DNA from: Stratiolaelaps scimitus
Taxonomy: Eukaryota; Arthropoda; Arachnida; Mesostigmata; Laelapidae
Length of the DNA: 64,000 bases
Reading direction: 5' to 3'
Assembly: GCA_019614645.1 (NCBI GenBank)
Contig: JABWDB010000003.1
Location: 20,917,001-20,981,000, forward strand
Shown here piece by piece: positions 1 to 13,124 of this stretch. Numbering within the stretch: the stretch's first letter is position 1; the number at the start of each line of letters is the position of its first letter. The notes beneath the pieces are model-generated. The model did no database searches. It saw only the letters and a program-made list of their open reading frames with translations, and was not told where the DNA came from. The translations under genes were made by a program, and so were the position numbers.

Positions 1-2477
1 GTGGATACAAAGTATTCAAAAGGCACGACGGAACTTGGATAATCACAAAAGCCACATGATAACTAAAATCGCGATATTAGCTTACATCATTAGCCGCATA
101 CACTTCATGCGCGTTGTCCAACGCACTAATATATCTGGTGTAGGATAATTACTTGTATTATTTTTAGATTTGATAGAAGTGTTCGTTGTTACGAGACACT
201 ATTCAAGAGGGTCATTCCCTGAACAATCCCTGTTATGGATCGCTTGCCACCGGACGAGATAATTGCCGTTTGCAATTATCATTGTTACCCTGAAATGATG
301 CAATTAGCCGATAGCATCGCGTGTCATATCAGAAACAGCAAATGGTTCAACTGCAACTTAAATTTTTTATTGAATATTTGAAAACAAATATGTACTTGTC
401 GTTTGTGTGTACGATGCTTAGAAGCGAGGCTTCTAGTGCTACTATAAACCCAAACAGCCATAGTGCCTCGTGGCTCCAATTGCGCTCTCCCTTTGGAGTA
501 TCCATCTAATGGCAGTCGTTGAAGTGAAAAGCGCCCTGCTCGTTTATCTCCTCCAGCTCAAACAACATCCAGCTCAGACCGGGGCATAAACAGGATCCGC
601 TCATTCGGTCATCATATTATTTATAACATAGGCCCCATTCTAATCGGGCGGGAATCGAAGCCGCGAGACAATAACAACAGCAACGTATCAGGCAAGGACG
701 TGTTCTGCATTGACAAATCGATTGACTTGGGCCGAATCTCTGAAGGCTTTCTCGCAATGTCAATAATGTACCTAGTTGTCTATTTGCTTTAGTTGAAAGC
801 CATCCAGCATCGACACAATGAATGCCTTTTGCTAATACAGTAAAGTAATGTAATGATCTTCATCGGACGTAACGTGTACTTCAGATCGACTCAACTAGCC
901 GTCTGTCAATCGCATTTATCGCCTGCGTTATTATCTCGCACCACGGTGGCGTTTCGACAAAGTTAACCCTATAATTTTTACAATAATCATAATGCTAATA
1001 ATCATAATCGTAATCATAATTTCTACATCAACTGAAATAAGCGAGGCTTGAACTGAATACAGACATTCTCTCCAGTTATGCTAAGACGAATTTGAGTGGT
1101 ATCGGTGTTTGCTGCATCTCTACGCTTATCCAAATAAACGGCTGGCTGCGGTTGAGTAGTTAGAGCCGAACTAATCGCCGGCGGTTTTGAACCCAATTTT
1201 ATCCTTGATTTTTTATCGAAGTGTATTGACTCAGTATCTTGCACTGAAATATCTTCGCCAAACAACAACTAGGCGGATTCGCACCTTATCAGCTTTCCAA
1301 TTTAACGACAACGACATAAATTAACGCTTGTATATAAAATATAGAACGTTTGCCTCATTGAAACTGCCAACTATATCTGCAATCCGAGTGAAATAGCATA
1401 TGTATTATTATATATCTAGAGTGCTTACAAAAAGCTTTAAAGCGTGAAAACAGAACTTTTATCTAATCATACTACTATGTACAAACGTCTTATGTCGTCT
1501 CTAGAGCTTTCACGTATGGCCCAATCTCTAAGCGAAACGTGTTCAACTAACAAACACTTTCGGTACCTACTAAGGTACCCAGTTAAGGTTAGGCCATTGT
1601 CGCTAACATAACGTCTGTACACATGCTCCGGACACGGTGATTAGCCGTGGCGGCTACGAAGCTATGTAGAGACAGGGGTTCATTGATCATTCTATGCTAA
1701 TGCTGTGACCGCAAGTGCGTATTTCATAGCTGTGCCATGAGTGCGTTTATGTGTACATCACCTATTGCGGATGACAGCTCTCTCTCCCTCCCTCTCTTTC
1801 GCCGTCTAGTTGTGTTGCTGATCAAGAATCATTCGAGATCGACCGAGCGCAAGCCCGACCCTGGACTCTCCTCGGAACTTCGGCAAATAGATAGACTCAT
1901 TGAACGACTGCCACTGGGCACATCGTGGCCACAAAGGCTAGCCTGGTATCACCGTCGCCTCGGCCGTCTTCGATGACCTACTTGTCTAAAGAACTGGCCG
2001 TTTTAGACCCAGATAATAACCATAAAATGAATGGAATGAACCCTGAGGACAGGGCAGATCCAAGACAATGATATGTGTCCAGCTGCAGCTAGAGGAGGGA
2101 GGCCTTCTAAAGCAGAGGGCTCCCCCGTACAGGGGGGCAAAAGCGGAGCGCAAATGGGATATCGTCGGGCCAAGGGATGGCTGATGCGCCAAACAGCATA
2201 ACGATGGATACGAGGTCGAACGTGGTCGATGTCAGGATGCGCTACCGTGCAACCGATACTCGACGATGAGCGGGACGCCACCGGCATCGGTCTTAGAAGG
2301 GGACACACAATACGGCTGACCCAACTGGGGCGACTCATCGAACTCAAAAGACAGGACGTGCATAGTCTCATGCAAGTTGTGGCAACAGCCATAGAACAAC
2401 TGACTAGCCAGAATAACGGCCGACGAAAGTCCATAGTTAGCTAGCTACTGAACAGGACACCTAACGTGCTCACATAC

Positions 2478-2512
<35 letters not shown>

Positions 2513-2842
2513 TATCCGTGGCATCGATAGTGGGATGTAGACCAAGTCGAATGCGCTTATGGTACACCTATGTGCTATTGCGTGTCGTCGAGCACATTCA
2601 TTTTAGTGCTGCAGTATAACGAGATGAACTACTAACATATCCATGTCTCTGAGAACTGATAATGCGAAGTATAATTCACCAGCAGCAGCAGCAACGAGAA
2701 GCAAGCAAGGCAAGAACAAAGGCATGTAAGTGTAGATCCCGAAATGCCGAGGAGATAGAATACAATCTCCGAAAAATAGCGAAATAGCGTTGCAGATTAG
2801 ATGGAACCGTAAACAAGCAAACAGATCAATCAGGTGGGATTG

Positions 2843-2914
2843 AAAAGGTAACGGTTTGAGTTGTTTATTAAAGGAACTGCAGTTTAACAATGCCTAAGGT
2901 CTCTTATGTGTTAC
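2843..2914 (-). mobile_element. SINE/LINE tail fragment
   Basis: The sense strand reads ATAAGAGACCTTAGGCATTG, then AAACTGCAGTTCCTTTAATA and a pyrimidine-rich end. No tRNA-like head precedes it. Its CTGCAGTTCC matches the terminal LINE (62.25 kb) better than the SINE consensus, so it could derive from either. Confidence 0.75.
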
Positions 2915-5594
2915 GTCGAGAGACTTGTAGAAACTTGCTGCGTGTACGGGTAATGATGTCCTGTATGATGAAGTAGCGACATTGGCCCGAATACATTAAT
3001 TTTAGAGTTACTCTCGTGCTCATCGGCCTTCGCAAGTGAGACCAAATTGCAGAAAACACACATTTTTGCGTCCAATCCGCCGAAGCACACCGAATGAGAA
3101 GTGCTGAATGTGCCCTTTAAGATCGAGCCGGGATATAAGGCACCCTTATCAGCATATTGAATTTTACAGGGTCAATAGAAATTGGTCGCTATATTCTTAC
3201 TGTAGATTTAATTTCTTAATGACACTTAATTAACGATTTCATCGTTCCAAGATTCTCGCAGAAAATGAGTACGTGTCCAAGCTAAATGACGCGTCTGCTA
3301 AACATAGCGCGCTTATGGCAGTGTGCCAGCAAGTTGAAATAGAACTATAGGACGTGACCAGCAAATAATTTTGGACCAAATGTATCAGGCTTCCGGTTCG
3401 TGGCGGTGGCGGTCATTTATTTAAAATATTGACTCTTTCAGTGTCTGCCCCGTATGCTTTTAGGTTCCTCTTGAGACTACTGCTGCTGATAGCGAACACA
3501 GCCTATGCTAATATTGTATCCAATATATATATATATAATAGCTATTTAGGCATCTAATTTGTAAATAACGATAACGTTTCGAATTTTATAGGTGGTATAA
3601 CCGGCATCTCGATGAGAGAGGTTCAGACAATGCTATCGAGCTAAAGAATACCGAAGACATTGATGGCATACGAATAGTGAAAATGTTAGAAGCAAAATTT
3701 GCCAGCGGAATCAGAGGTTGGTGGCGTTGAAAACGAAGCATCTCGCATGGCAATTGCTCCATAGGAGTTGCATAGATGAGTATGACGAAGCTGGTCGAAG
3801 AATGATTGCAAAAGATAGCAATTTTTATAGATGGATGAAACTAGAAAATCTTTGGAGTTTTGTCGACAAGAATAGAAGGGATGTGTGCTATTTTACTATA
3901 TTCAACTCTAGTACTACTTGCAGACTGCAGGGGCAGGGATGTCACAGACTAAAGTTATGATGTCAAGGTATGGATAAATTACTGTAGTAGAGGATCCCCC
4001 AGAGGACAGCGCCTACGTGTAAACTCAAGTCATTACGAGCGATCTCTGTGCTAAGCGACCACCTACCAGCAAGAATAAACTTCACGTATTATAATAGGTT
4101 AATTTCGCACCGTGGCTATTTTTACGTAAACGATCTTTCCCCCACTCACTCTCAATACATGCTGTACAAGAAACACACTACAAGATACGCGTATATGTCT
4201 AAAGTTATGAACGAGCTACCAGCAAATATACGATACTAGGAGATAGGACACAAGAGCATATCGTGAATCGTTCCTCCTCGATCTGAGTTAACCAGGACGT
4301 CGTACGTGCAAGCATTCATTGTCTGCACCTACAAAATGCTGTAGGTTTACTTACAGCGCAAAACAGATATGTTCCAGCGGTCCCACGTAGCCCGCCTCTC
4401 ATCTTGCAATGGACAGACACCCCAGTCAGTGTATATATATATATATATACCGCGCGCATCGCAAACTGATGGCAGCCGAAGCAGCCCAAGCCGATTCTCG
4501 TTGTTTTTCTATTCGTTCCTCTTCTCGTATTTGTTTGCTTGAACAGGTCTCCTTGCCAACATCGAATGGCGCACCTCATCGTACACAATATGATATCGCT
4601 GCTTGGCAGATACAATACCAAGCAATGGTATTTTCTCCTGCAGCGGCCATCACAACACCCACTCCACGCAGCCTGCTAGTCCCGATTGCTATTACTGCCG
4701 CTGCTGCTGCTGTTGCTGTTTCCGTTACCGCTATTGTAACAGCAGAATGTAGGCAGTATCCTGGTAGGCCATAGGAAGAAAGCGAACGTCTGAGCGAATT
4801 TGTATTTACAATATCAGATAGCCACGCATATCATGTTCAACGGCACCAGCGTCCTATGCATAGGTATGGGGTGATGGCATCACAATTGTGACGCACTTAA
4901 AGACGGGACAAAAAAAACAAACCAAGCAAATGGTATTTTCACATCCGATTGTTGAAAGCTTGTGTAAGACTGTTTGTTACCATCGCCTTATGAGCAAGTA
5001 GTGAAGCGGGAATTTGAGGACGCGTGTTATGTTTGCATTGGAACGAGCCGTCAAGTCTACTAAATCGATACGGGCAGTATTAACTGTAGTATAAATAGTG
5101 GAATAGCCCTAGTCTACTCGGCTAGCGGGAATTTGCTGGCTGTACGATGCTCGCTGGTCGGTGTAAGCCCTCGGCCCGTTTGGCTTCTGTTCAAAGACAA
5201 CCACGGCACTAAATCGAATGGATCGAGCTGGTTGCCGGTTCACTCGAGCTGGGGCCCTCCGCAGCCGGCTGCGTTTACCTTCGCCGATGCTGGAATGGGC
5301 GACAGCGCTGTCATAACACACCCGTGCCGTTTCTAGCCTGGACCTAGCCCAAAGCTCTCTAAGACGAATCTCTCAACAGAATCAAGTAGGTCAGAGGAAT
5401 CGATTGGAGCCATTAAAATCTATGTTTGCGTTCTAATTTGGCGAGGGACCGATCATACTACACAGCCAATGCAGCTGTGTTGAGGATTCGACGATTTCGC
5501 CGGGGTCATGATTACAATAAAAAATATCGACACTTGCAATACACGTTTCGAAACTTCTAATCTTGAAACTTTTGCTTCGCAGGGTGTTGCCGAA

Positions 5595-5722
5595 ACCATG
5601 TTTTTTATGATAGGTCTATGGATACAGCCTTCGTACCGAGCATTTCTACGGTCGTTGTTTGTTTGCGAACAAGAAATGCCCATGCCTGACCGTTCTGACA
5701 AACAGAAGAATAATTTTACTCG
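5595..5722 (-). repeat. Dispersed repeat family B, copy 1
   Basis: The minus strand has AATTATTCTTCTGTTTGTCA, then GAACGGTCAGGCATG and GCATTTCTTGTTCGC. The same string, with few changes, is at 16002-16065. Both translate as LFFCLSERSG in one frame, and weaker similarity extends toward 5600 (CATAGACCTATCATA). Confidence 0.68.
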
Positions 5723-5896
5723 ACGATTCACAACTCCACTATGCACAGTGGTGCAAATCCTTCGAATGTATATATGCTACCACCGAAAGCACCAAAGAAG
5801 TGCCTCCCTTTTTTGTACTATTTTCATTTTGAGAATTTTGAGTACTACACTGTGGTGATAATAAATCTTAAACATTATAATTTTACTCCTAAAATG

Positions 5897-5985
5897 TTCG
5901 GGCCTGATTCTCAGCAAACATTTATTAACATCCACGGTACAACCGCCTTCGGCCTTGCTTCACAAGACGAATCCCTTGAAATGCA
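5897..5985 (+). repeat. Dispersed repeat family A, copy 1
   Basis: The core reads TTCGGGCCTGATTCTCAGC, then AACATTTATTAACATCCACG, GTACAACCGCCTTCGGCC and TTGCTTCACAAGACG. It is shared with 13926-13980 and, inverted, with 20985-21074. Function unknown; probably an old mobile-element fragment. Confidence 0.7.
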
Positions 5986-7790
5986 GACGTGAAACGGGGG
6001 GCATCGAACGCGTGCACCTACGTGTGTCCTCCGATTGCAAGGCGGACACGAATGCACCACCAGGCCACTGGTCTCGACTAATTTCACTCCTAGATATTTA
6101 CAATCGTTTTCCCAACATTCACTAGATTTAAAATATTTTCGACTCCTCATCGGTAGTATATTCGAAATCAATAATCATAGAGACATTAAGGGTTGCCTAA
6201 CGTATCTGATATATAATATAATTCGAATCGCAATAGTTTAACTAATTCTACGAGATTGATAAGATCTACGACTGTGATTAACGCAAACGTTGAACACCGG
6301 ATTGAAATAATCGGTTAGCAAAAACCTCTTTCGGAACGTCCACCCTTGTGAGAATCATTTGGAGAGCTTTGTCGGTCTCGCCAGAGTGTTTCGCTAGTAT
6401 AATAATTTCAGGTCCAGATAAGACGAAATTCTGAGGGCCAGTGCGACGATTTTGAAGACGAGACAGATCAGTATTCTCCTTGAACGAAAGTAGCCAGCCT
6501 TTCACTTGCACAGGAAGCTTGATCGCACCACATCATTCCCCCTGCAGCGTTGAATGTTGAATTAAATTTGGCACCTCTGATTTGAGTTTGTATAATATAC
6601 GAGACCACTTAAAGAGGGTCCAAGCAGGTGTCAGCGTATTCGCAGCGGCCGGTCTTTGCATACAAGCATACACAGAATTACACATTTCATTTATACCCTA
6701 GAGGATATACACACTATATGCCGATTCAAAATGAAAAGGTCGGTGGAAATCCAAACCTCAGATTCAATTTTGTCAATATGTGGAATAAGGTCTCAACTAT
6801 TGTAAGAAAAGTAACTCGAAAGAGATATTGTTTTATTATTTGTGAGAAATTGATAAAGCTATGCAAATTTGAGAAGCAATATATAAAATATATTATATAT
6901 TAAACAATATCAGTTTGTGATTTGTAGATAATTGGAAGCAGAGTGAAGTCAAAAGTAAATATTTTGTTCTTGGAGACAATTGATGTATGAAATCTTTATA
7001 CAATATTAATTATTATTATTATTATTATGATATATCGTATGTGACGTCAATTGTTAAAATTAATTTATAATTGGATCCTCGCATACGATTATCTTACACA
7101 CCTTCACATTCTCACCAGCTATGATTGGCCGCCGACCCCGGCTATCACATGCGCAATACTGCTTCGTGATTTATTAAAATATAATGGTCCAACGACTAAA
7201 TATTTGGCTATATCCTCATGGAAGTACTTCTCGCCTCACGTACGACATATTCAGCAGAGTGGTAGCTCACAATCATGGCATTTATTATAGGTCAGTGAGG
7301 AAAAAAATGCGACTCGACAGCGGGACTCCTTTGGGGATCCATCCTCAAAAATGACCAATAATGCCCTGTATCGTAGATGCAGTATCATCACTGTATGCAA
7401 CCCTTTGCGTCCATGCGTGCCGTATGAATGATAGCTTTGAATCAACCAAGTTTTCCATCTGTGTGTCTATGCATAGCAGGCGAAACTCTTCACAAAGATG
7501 TTATCTACAACAACGGCTCAGACGACGACTGAAACGAACTTGACTCGTTCAAGTCAATGGCACAACGACCATGCAACGAATGGGAGTGGTCACTTCATTT
7601 TAGCATGAGTGGCAGCCATAGTCGAGCAGTGACGTGAAATTCTAGGACACCTGACTGACTTGGTCCGTGACACATTGAGCAGTACACGCTGGGCAATTTC
7701 CTTCTCAGGCTGCGTGCAGGCGGATGGTTTCATTATGCATCTGCGATAGCGTATACTGATATTTTCACACGAACGCGTATACTTGCAATT

Positions 7791-8126
7791 TTATTTAATA
7801 CCACTTTCGATTTGAATCACACAATATCTTAGTAGATTTGTTGCACCACATTGAGCTGGAGTGGTAGGGTTCAGAAAGTGATATTCGGCAAATACAGTCG
7901 CCAATACGAATACGAATATTACTACTACTGCTACTTTTGCAAGAACCGGGGGTCCTTCCTCTGCGCAAGCAAGTTTTTTACCGTGGATGATTTCCTCGTC
8001 CGGTGTATGCTCTGATATCGGAAGCCGAAGTTGAACTCGGATAGTGTCGCGAGTCAGGTGGTCAAACGGAGGCCAAAATAGGGTCACTGCTTGCAGCGGG
8101 TTGTTCCACGTCAAGACGTGACCATG
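7791..8126 (-). CDS. Unidentified membrane-protein exon candidate
   Basis: A strong pyrimidine tract (TTTTTTTCTCTTCTCTCATAG, 8133-8153 on the minus strand) precedes an open frame of about 110 codons. It reads HGHVLTWNNPLQAVTLFWPP, then TIRVQLRLPISEHTPDEEII, then HGKKLACAEEGPPVLAK. A hydrophobic segment VAVVVIFVFVLATVFA suited to one transmembrane helix follows, and a stop at 7791. The composition is more protein-like than neighbouring ORFs. The acceptor would have to be the second AG (8127) to keep the frame open. Family not recognised. Confidence 0.35.
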   Translation of the reverse strand, partial: HGHVLTWNNPLQAVTLFWPPFDHLTRDTIRVQLRLPISEHTPDEEIIHGKKLACAEEGPPVLAKVAVVVIFVFVLATVFAEYHFLNPTTPAQCGATNLLRYCVIQIESGIK

Positions 8127-8447
8127 CTAGCCTATGAGAGAAGAGAAAAAAACACCTATCTGCCTTCCGGATGACACCAGTTCAATTCGGACGTTCAGCT
8201 CAGAACAACGATGACGACGACTTCGACACTGCAGATATATTGAGCAGAACTAGCATTCTATCTGAGATGTGTCTGTTTGTGCATTCGAAAACAACATAAA
8301 ATTCACACATCGCTAGCCTACACCGTTAGAGGTGAAGGCTTGTGGCCAGTCGAAGCTCAGATGTGTGTAGTCGACTTGTTTGTTGATAGACTAATTTTCG
8401 ACAACGCTGAACGTTGCGGAATGAATGATGCGAACCATGAGATACAA

Positions 8448-8488
8448 CTATTTCTCACACATATTGTGTCATTATGTGTGAGAAATAG
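8448..8488. repeat. Perfect 16-bp hairpin
   Basis: CTATTTCTCACACATA (8448-8463) pairs exactly with 8473-8488 across a 9-nt loop. Confidence 0.88.
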
Positions 8489-8710
8489 AATTATGTCATA
8501 ACATAGCATAATATGAAAGAAAAAATAACGCGATCTGCATGATCCCGCGTACACAAAGAGTTGTGCATCGAGTACGGGACCCAGCCAACTGTAGTTCTTT
8601 GAAATCAATAAGCAAACGTTTCATTGCAATGATGAACACAAAATGCTTCCTTTACTTGCAAAATTCATTTCCGCTCGCGAGGTGCTACAGGTGAAAATAG
8701 TAACTACTAC

Positions 8711-8862
8711 CCGTCAGCGCCGGTGGCTAAGTCTTTGGCTGTAAAAAAACAGAGTCCGCAGGTTCGAGTCCCACTGTGTGATTAGGACATATAAGAGAAC
8801 TTAAGGATTGTAAAGTTAAAGTTTCTATAATAAACCAAACAAAGCTTCACCTTCACCTTACC
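8711..8862 (+). mobile_element. tRNA-derived SINE, full-length copy
   Basis: The head is GCGCCGGTGGCTAAG...TTGG with B box GGTTCGAGTCC at 8762-8772. The body is ACATATAAGAGAACTTAAGG, the tail AATAAACC, ending in (CACCTT)n. This is the only full-length copy in plus orientation. Confidence 0.85.
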
Positions 8863-9001
8863 TCCCCAAAGTCGGGGGTATCGTCGTACATGGCAATATA
8901 TAAATATATATATATATATAAAATACAAACTATATACCAGCGAAGCTTGCTCTATTTCTTTCATGAATACTTCATGCGTTCCAAATTTTGTGACATCGAA
9001 C

Positions 9002-9029
9002 CTATCTCGTCTCTGCAGAGACGAGATAG
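9002..9029. repeat. Perfect 28-bp loopless palindrome
   Basis: CTATCTCGTCTCTG (9002-9015) is followed directly by its exact reverse complement (9016-9029), centred on a PstI-like CTGCAG. Confidence 0.92.
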
Positions 9030-9040
9030 TTATGTTTAAC

Positions 9041-9156
9041 CGAGATGGCGGTCTCCAATTCGTCGAAGCTGATGCACTGAGGTTCACTTCGGCGAAGAGA
9101 GCTGAACTGGCGTTCAAACCATGATCTTGTAAAGTTAAGTGGAGCGCTTTAACACC
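9041..9156 (-). CDS. Unidentified exon candidate, possibly same gene as 7791-8126
   Basis: Acceptor TTGCAG|GG at 9156 and donor TCG|GTTAAA at 9041. The frame reads GVKALHLTLQDHGLNASSAL then FAEVNLSASASTNWRPPSR, with two possible N-glycosylation sites, which would suit an extracellular segment upstream of the membrane helix at 7.9 kb. A SINE and a (TA)n tract occupy the would-be intron. Linking the two exons is inference. Confidence 0.25.
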
Positions 9157-9344
9157 CTGCAAGTTCTTTCCGTTTTCGCGTCACAACCTGAAACACGATG
9201 AGTCCTATGTAAATCACTGAATTTCTTAATTCACGAGTAAACTCGTAACGAGCGCCACAAATGCAAGAGTTTAGTAAAGCTGCTGCACATCATTTGTATG
9301 CTAGACGTACCTCGGGGATTGGTGAGCCTCGCAAATTTATCTAT

Positions 9345-9434
9345 ACATATATATATATGTCATATATCATATATATATATATATATATAAATATATATAT
9401 ATATGAATATATATATATATATGTCATATATCAT

Positions 9435-9483
<49 letters not shown>

Positions 9484-9490
9484 TATGTAT
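9345..9490. repeat. Long imperfect (TA)n microsatellite with internal higher-order repeat
   Basis: TA dinucleotide runs are interrupted by GTCATATATCAT at about 9359 and 9422, giving two similar units of roughly 63 bp. The IY-repeat peptide encoded here is an artefact of the TA repeat. Confidence 0.9.
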
Positions 9491-12400
9491 ATCTGCGCGT
9501 ACGTGCGTAAATATACGCATTTGTCAAGGCATAAGATGACGTCTAGGATGGCGTCTCGTTTCCCGTTGCAAGGGGTGTCACAGTCGAAACAGTTCGCATT
9601 GAAGCACTTCTTGCCTGACTCGAAGCCTTATATATCGAAAGCGCTTGCTAGTTTGCGGCTATGCTTTTACATCCCATTCGAAAATTCAGTGCCGTGCATC
9701 CTTTGCCGTGCAACCTGCCGTGCATCCTTTGCACAGAGTTCTAGAAGCGGACTTGCGGCAGTAACAGATTTGTTACTGATGCTTCGGAGAGTTCTTGGGA
9801 CTCACTTGCTCTCTTCTTTTATATTGGTGCGTCAATCTATTACAAATCGACACTTGTACACAGCAAATGTGGATTAGGAAAAAACCAGGCTGTATTTTCA
9901 CAACCATTTCTCAAGGCTTCATCCTATACGCTGAGCTTCAACGTTACCGATCTCCTTCCAACGTATTTTTCTCTGTTTGGTGTTTGTCCGTCGCCACTAT
10001 TTGGTGATAGCAAAATTTGGGAGCAAGTACCATGCCCAAATTGTGCTACAGGGTTACCCGCAGCTGGCTTCTTGTGAAGTCTTCTCTCCCGATTATTATA
10101 CATGCTGCAATGAGCAGCTCGGTACAGAAGTGGCTTCGGTAAAAAGCCAAAACCGACCAGTCCGACGGCACGATGTCGAACTACCCCGAGGGTAAACAAC
10201 ACCGCTAACTATCGTTAGTTACATGGGTAGACGATTGGCAAACCCCTGGAAACTAGTTCCCAGAGTCGTGAGCATATCCCACGGTGGATGGACGAGCCCA
10301 GTGAAGCGTAAGGTTTCGCCAAAGCGTCAGAGGCTTCCACACGTGGAAGGTGTATGCCGCACTTTTACATTACTAATCCGTTAAACGGGCTTGAAGTACA
10401 CGGCACTTCACAGTGCACCCTGTACTGCGCAGAAACAACCGCGATATGAGCGTATCAGCAGTGTTCGACACAGCTAAGAAAACACAGGCAGACCCTATAG
10501 ACCCTTCTGCGGTTCTTGGAACACACGATTGACACAATGTCAAAAGATGAAGTAAATTATAGAGCGGCTCGACGACGATCCTGACGCCGCAGAATCTCAC
10601 GTTAACTCTGTGCACCCATGACACGAGGCGAATATCATGACGGCCGTCCTTCAGAAGTCTTTGCTTTGGCTATTATTGATCAGGAGAATAAGCGAACCGC
10701 CGAGTCGAGTGGCGGCGCCGCTCAGGAGTCACCGCTAGCATGGGTAACGTGCAGTTGTTCTGCTACTACTATATGACCGGCACTGCCCACATCCAGCCTC
10801 GAGGAGAAATCAACGTGGAGGATTCTGGGACGGGAGACGCAACCCATGAACTACCCATTTTCCGTCGCCCTTACTTCTCTCATTTTAAGAGGCTGCCGTA
10901 TTAGCTTGAAGTCGCTGTTCTTGGAGGTGTGTCCGATCGAGAGAACAGCAACAGCAGCAGCAGCAGCAACTACCTTCAATGAAACAAGCGTGTCCATGAG
11001 TTATGCTTGTCAAGCAGAATCTTGGTGTCTAAAGGGAGTGCAGCAGGGGAGTGTCCTATATGTGCAACAGTATAAACATATAATATATGTATATACGCCT
11101 TTGTATAGTATGGCGGTTACACATTCAAGCGCAAAATATATTCAGCCGCCAAGCGGTACAGTCGAACCAAACGGTGATGCAAAGATTGGAGCCGTACCGC
11201 AGTTATCACCACAGGCAAGTTCGTTAGCCCTCTCATAGGCGTGTGTCTGCTCGTAGCTGTTTGTGCGTGTGGGCACAGACTTGGCTTGAAGTAGAAAGTA
11301 AGTTAACGCCGCCTGAAAACAGCCGGCGGAAGGGGCTGAACAATGTTTACACTGCTGAGCCAGCTGTCCTCGGTATCGTTAGTGTTCTTTGCACACTGAA
11401 ACCGTTAGATCAGAGTATTGTAGCTTCACGTCGATGCTGTAGCTGTTGATGGCTATGCAGAATTTACCTTCATCCTTATACTCAACATGGAACCCTGACC
11501 CTGTGGATTACCTCCAGCCAACCTAAACCACTCGTTCAGGTAGTTCACAACAGCCGCCCGGTTTGCCGTCAGCGAAATGTGTCTAAAATCGGTCAACACG
11601 AGCGTGGTGGCTTCACTTGCACGAGGCATTTCGGCAGAACAGGACAGAAAGTAGAACCGTAGTTGGACAAGGCGAGGAGGTGGATGCAGCGCTTCATCTC
11701 ATGAAGAGCCCAAACATCTAACTATTTATAACTCTTTCTAAACTCTGAACCAAACTAATGAAAAAACTTTGAATGTAAAGTTGTTTCATTAGAGTAATTT
11801 TGCTTGTTATTCATTCCGGGCTCCTGTCTGCTGAGCGGTCGCGGAAATAGACAGATGGATTTTTCAACCTGTATCCGCCGAGAGCTGCCGGTAAAAGGCG
11901 ACATGAGTGGCTGGCTACGGCTGACTGACGTCTGATACGACCTATGAGGAAGGCAATAGGCTGGACTATAGATGGCTTGGGTGTTATCTTAAAACTTCTC
12001 AGCTATGATGCTTTTGTGTTAGCATAGCAAACACCCTCAAACAGACTGGCCTAGTAAAGGTTACAATAGAATCTTTTGCCATGGTACTGTGGGACTCCTG
12101 CCTGGTGGAGTGGCAGGCCTACCCACTAAACCTATCCACTAAACCCCGGGCAACCCCGGCCAATTGATCCGGTAGGCGCCTGCCACTCGTTGTCGCTTCG
12201 TAGTACTGTTAATTCTGAAGATCCGGACCAGGTCAGAGTGAAGACAATAGAATCTCGGTGGAATTCAACCACATGAGATACGAACCCTCTCTCCGCATAT
12301 CAGTATTTTGCTGCATCTTCTCCGCATCTAACCTCTCCGCATGCTAATATTGTGCTTTTGCCAGTAACCGATGTAACTCTCACGATGCATTAAACGCTTA

Positions 12401-12620
12401 TAAGCGGAATTTCTCTACGCATCATACTTTTTCAAGTTTTTGTGCTCAAAGGCACTAAGTCCTTTCTTTATTTCGTTCAATGTATTCTATAAAGGGTGTT
12501 TTGTTCCTGAATCTCTTCCACTCTGTGGCATCAGACTATGACGTGCATTTGAAGCCCTCCATGGCTAACTACCGACGTGCCCATGTGCAAGAAGACAAGT
12601 TACCAAATCCACTTACAAAC

Positions 12621-12672
12621 CTCCAAACTGCAGTTCCATTAATAAACCAATGAAACCCTCACCTTTACCTGA
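12621..12672 (+). mobile_element. SINE/LINE tail fragment
   Basis: About 50 bp with AACTGCAGTTCCATTAATAA followed by ACC and (CCTTTA)-like end at 12660-12670. No head is recognisable upstream; it is 5'-truncated or decayed. Confidence 0.7.
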
Positions 12673-12935
12673 AGTTTGTACGGTGCAGAGGTTGTATTTA
12701 TCCACAGCCAACCCCGCATTGTCCTGCCCGCAATGTTCTCAGTTATGTATATCATTATTATTATTATATTTAATCGGTGTCTCCAAAGATACATTTGGGA
12801 GATGCGAACACGTAAATGATAATGGAATTAGACATTACGTCTAAGAGCGCAGGGCTCGCCGGGAGCGATGAGGGATGACATTGGTTTGGGTCTATGACTA
12901 GGAGTGTCCGTGAGTGTGGAACAAAAAAAAACAGT

Positions 12936-12984
12936 TTCACACAACAGAGAGGCGAAATTTACTGTACAATTCACGCACTCGTGA
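12936..12984 (-). repeat. Dispersed repeat family C, copy 1
   Basis: The minus strand reads GAGTGCGTGAATTGTAC, then a TTTCGCC...GTTGTGTG block. It matches 45935-45980 and gives ECVNCTV in one frame of both copies. Confidence 0.6.
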
Positions 12985-13124
12985 GCTACAGGGATGGATA
13001 AAGAGATTGTATTTGCTATACCCCTTAGTAATATATATATATATATATAGTAGTCCAAGTATCAATGTAACGGACGACAGTAATTTATCCAGGTGTGTTG
13101 TAGTATCGAGATTAATATTGCGGT

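Larger units (their letters stand above)
1..7790. other. No supported gene; repeats only
   Basis: AT-rich DNA with (TA)n tracts near 2484-2511, 3525-3537 and 4431-4450, a SINE/LINE tail at 2843, repeat B at 5595 and repeat A at 5897. A GC-richer island at 1980-2445 has overlapping ORFs of 71 and 143 aa on opposite strands without a recognisable domain. A minus-strand frame at 1023-1268 is likewise unassigned. Confidence 0.6.

Noticed and set aside
2003..2444. Overlapping 143-aa minus and 71-aa plus ORFs in a GC-richer island
   Set aside because: No motif, no convincing splice sites and both strands open, as expected from base composition alone.
9261..9539. 92-aa ORF with long IY repeats
   Set aside because: Pure translation of a (TA)n microsatellite.
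10846..11238. 130-aa plus-strand ORF
   Set aside because: Poly-Ala from a CAG repeat and no recognisable domain or splice context.
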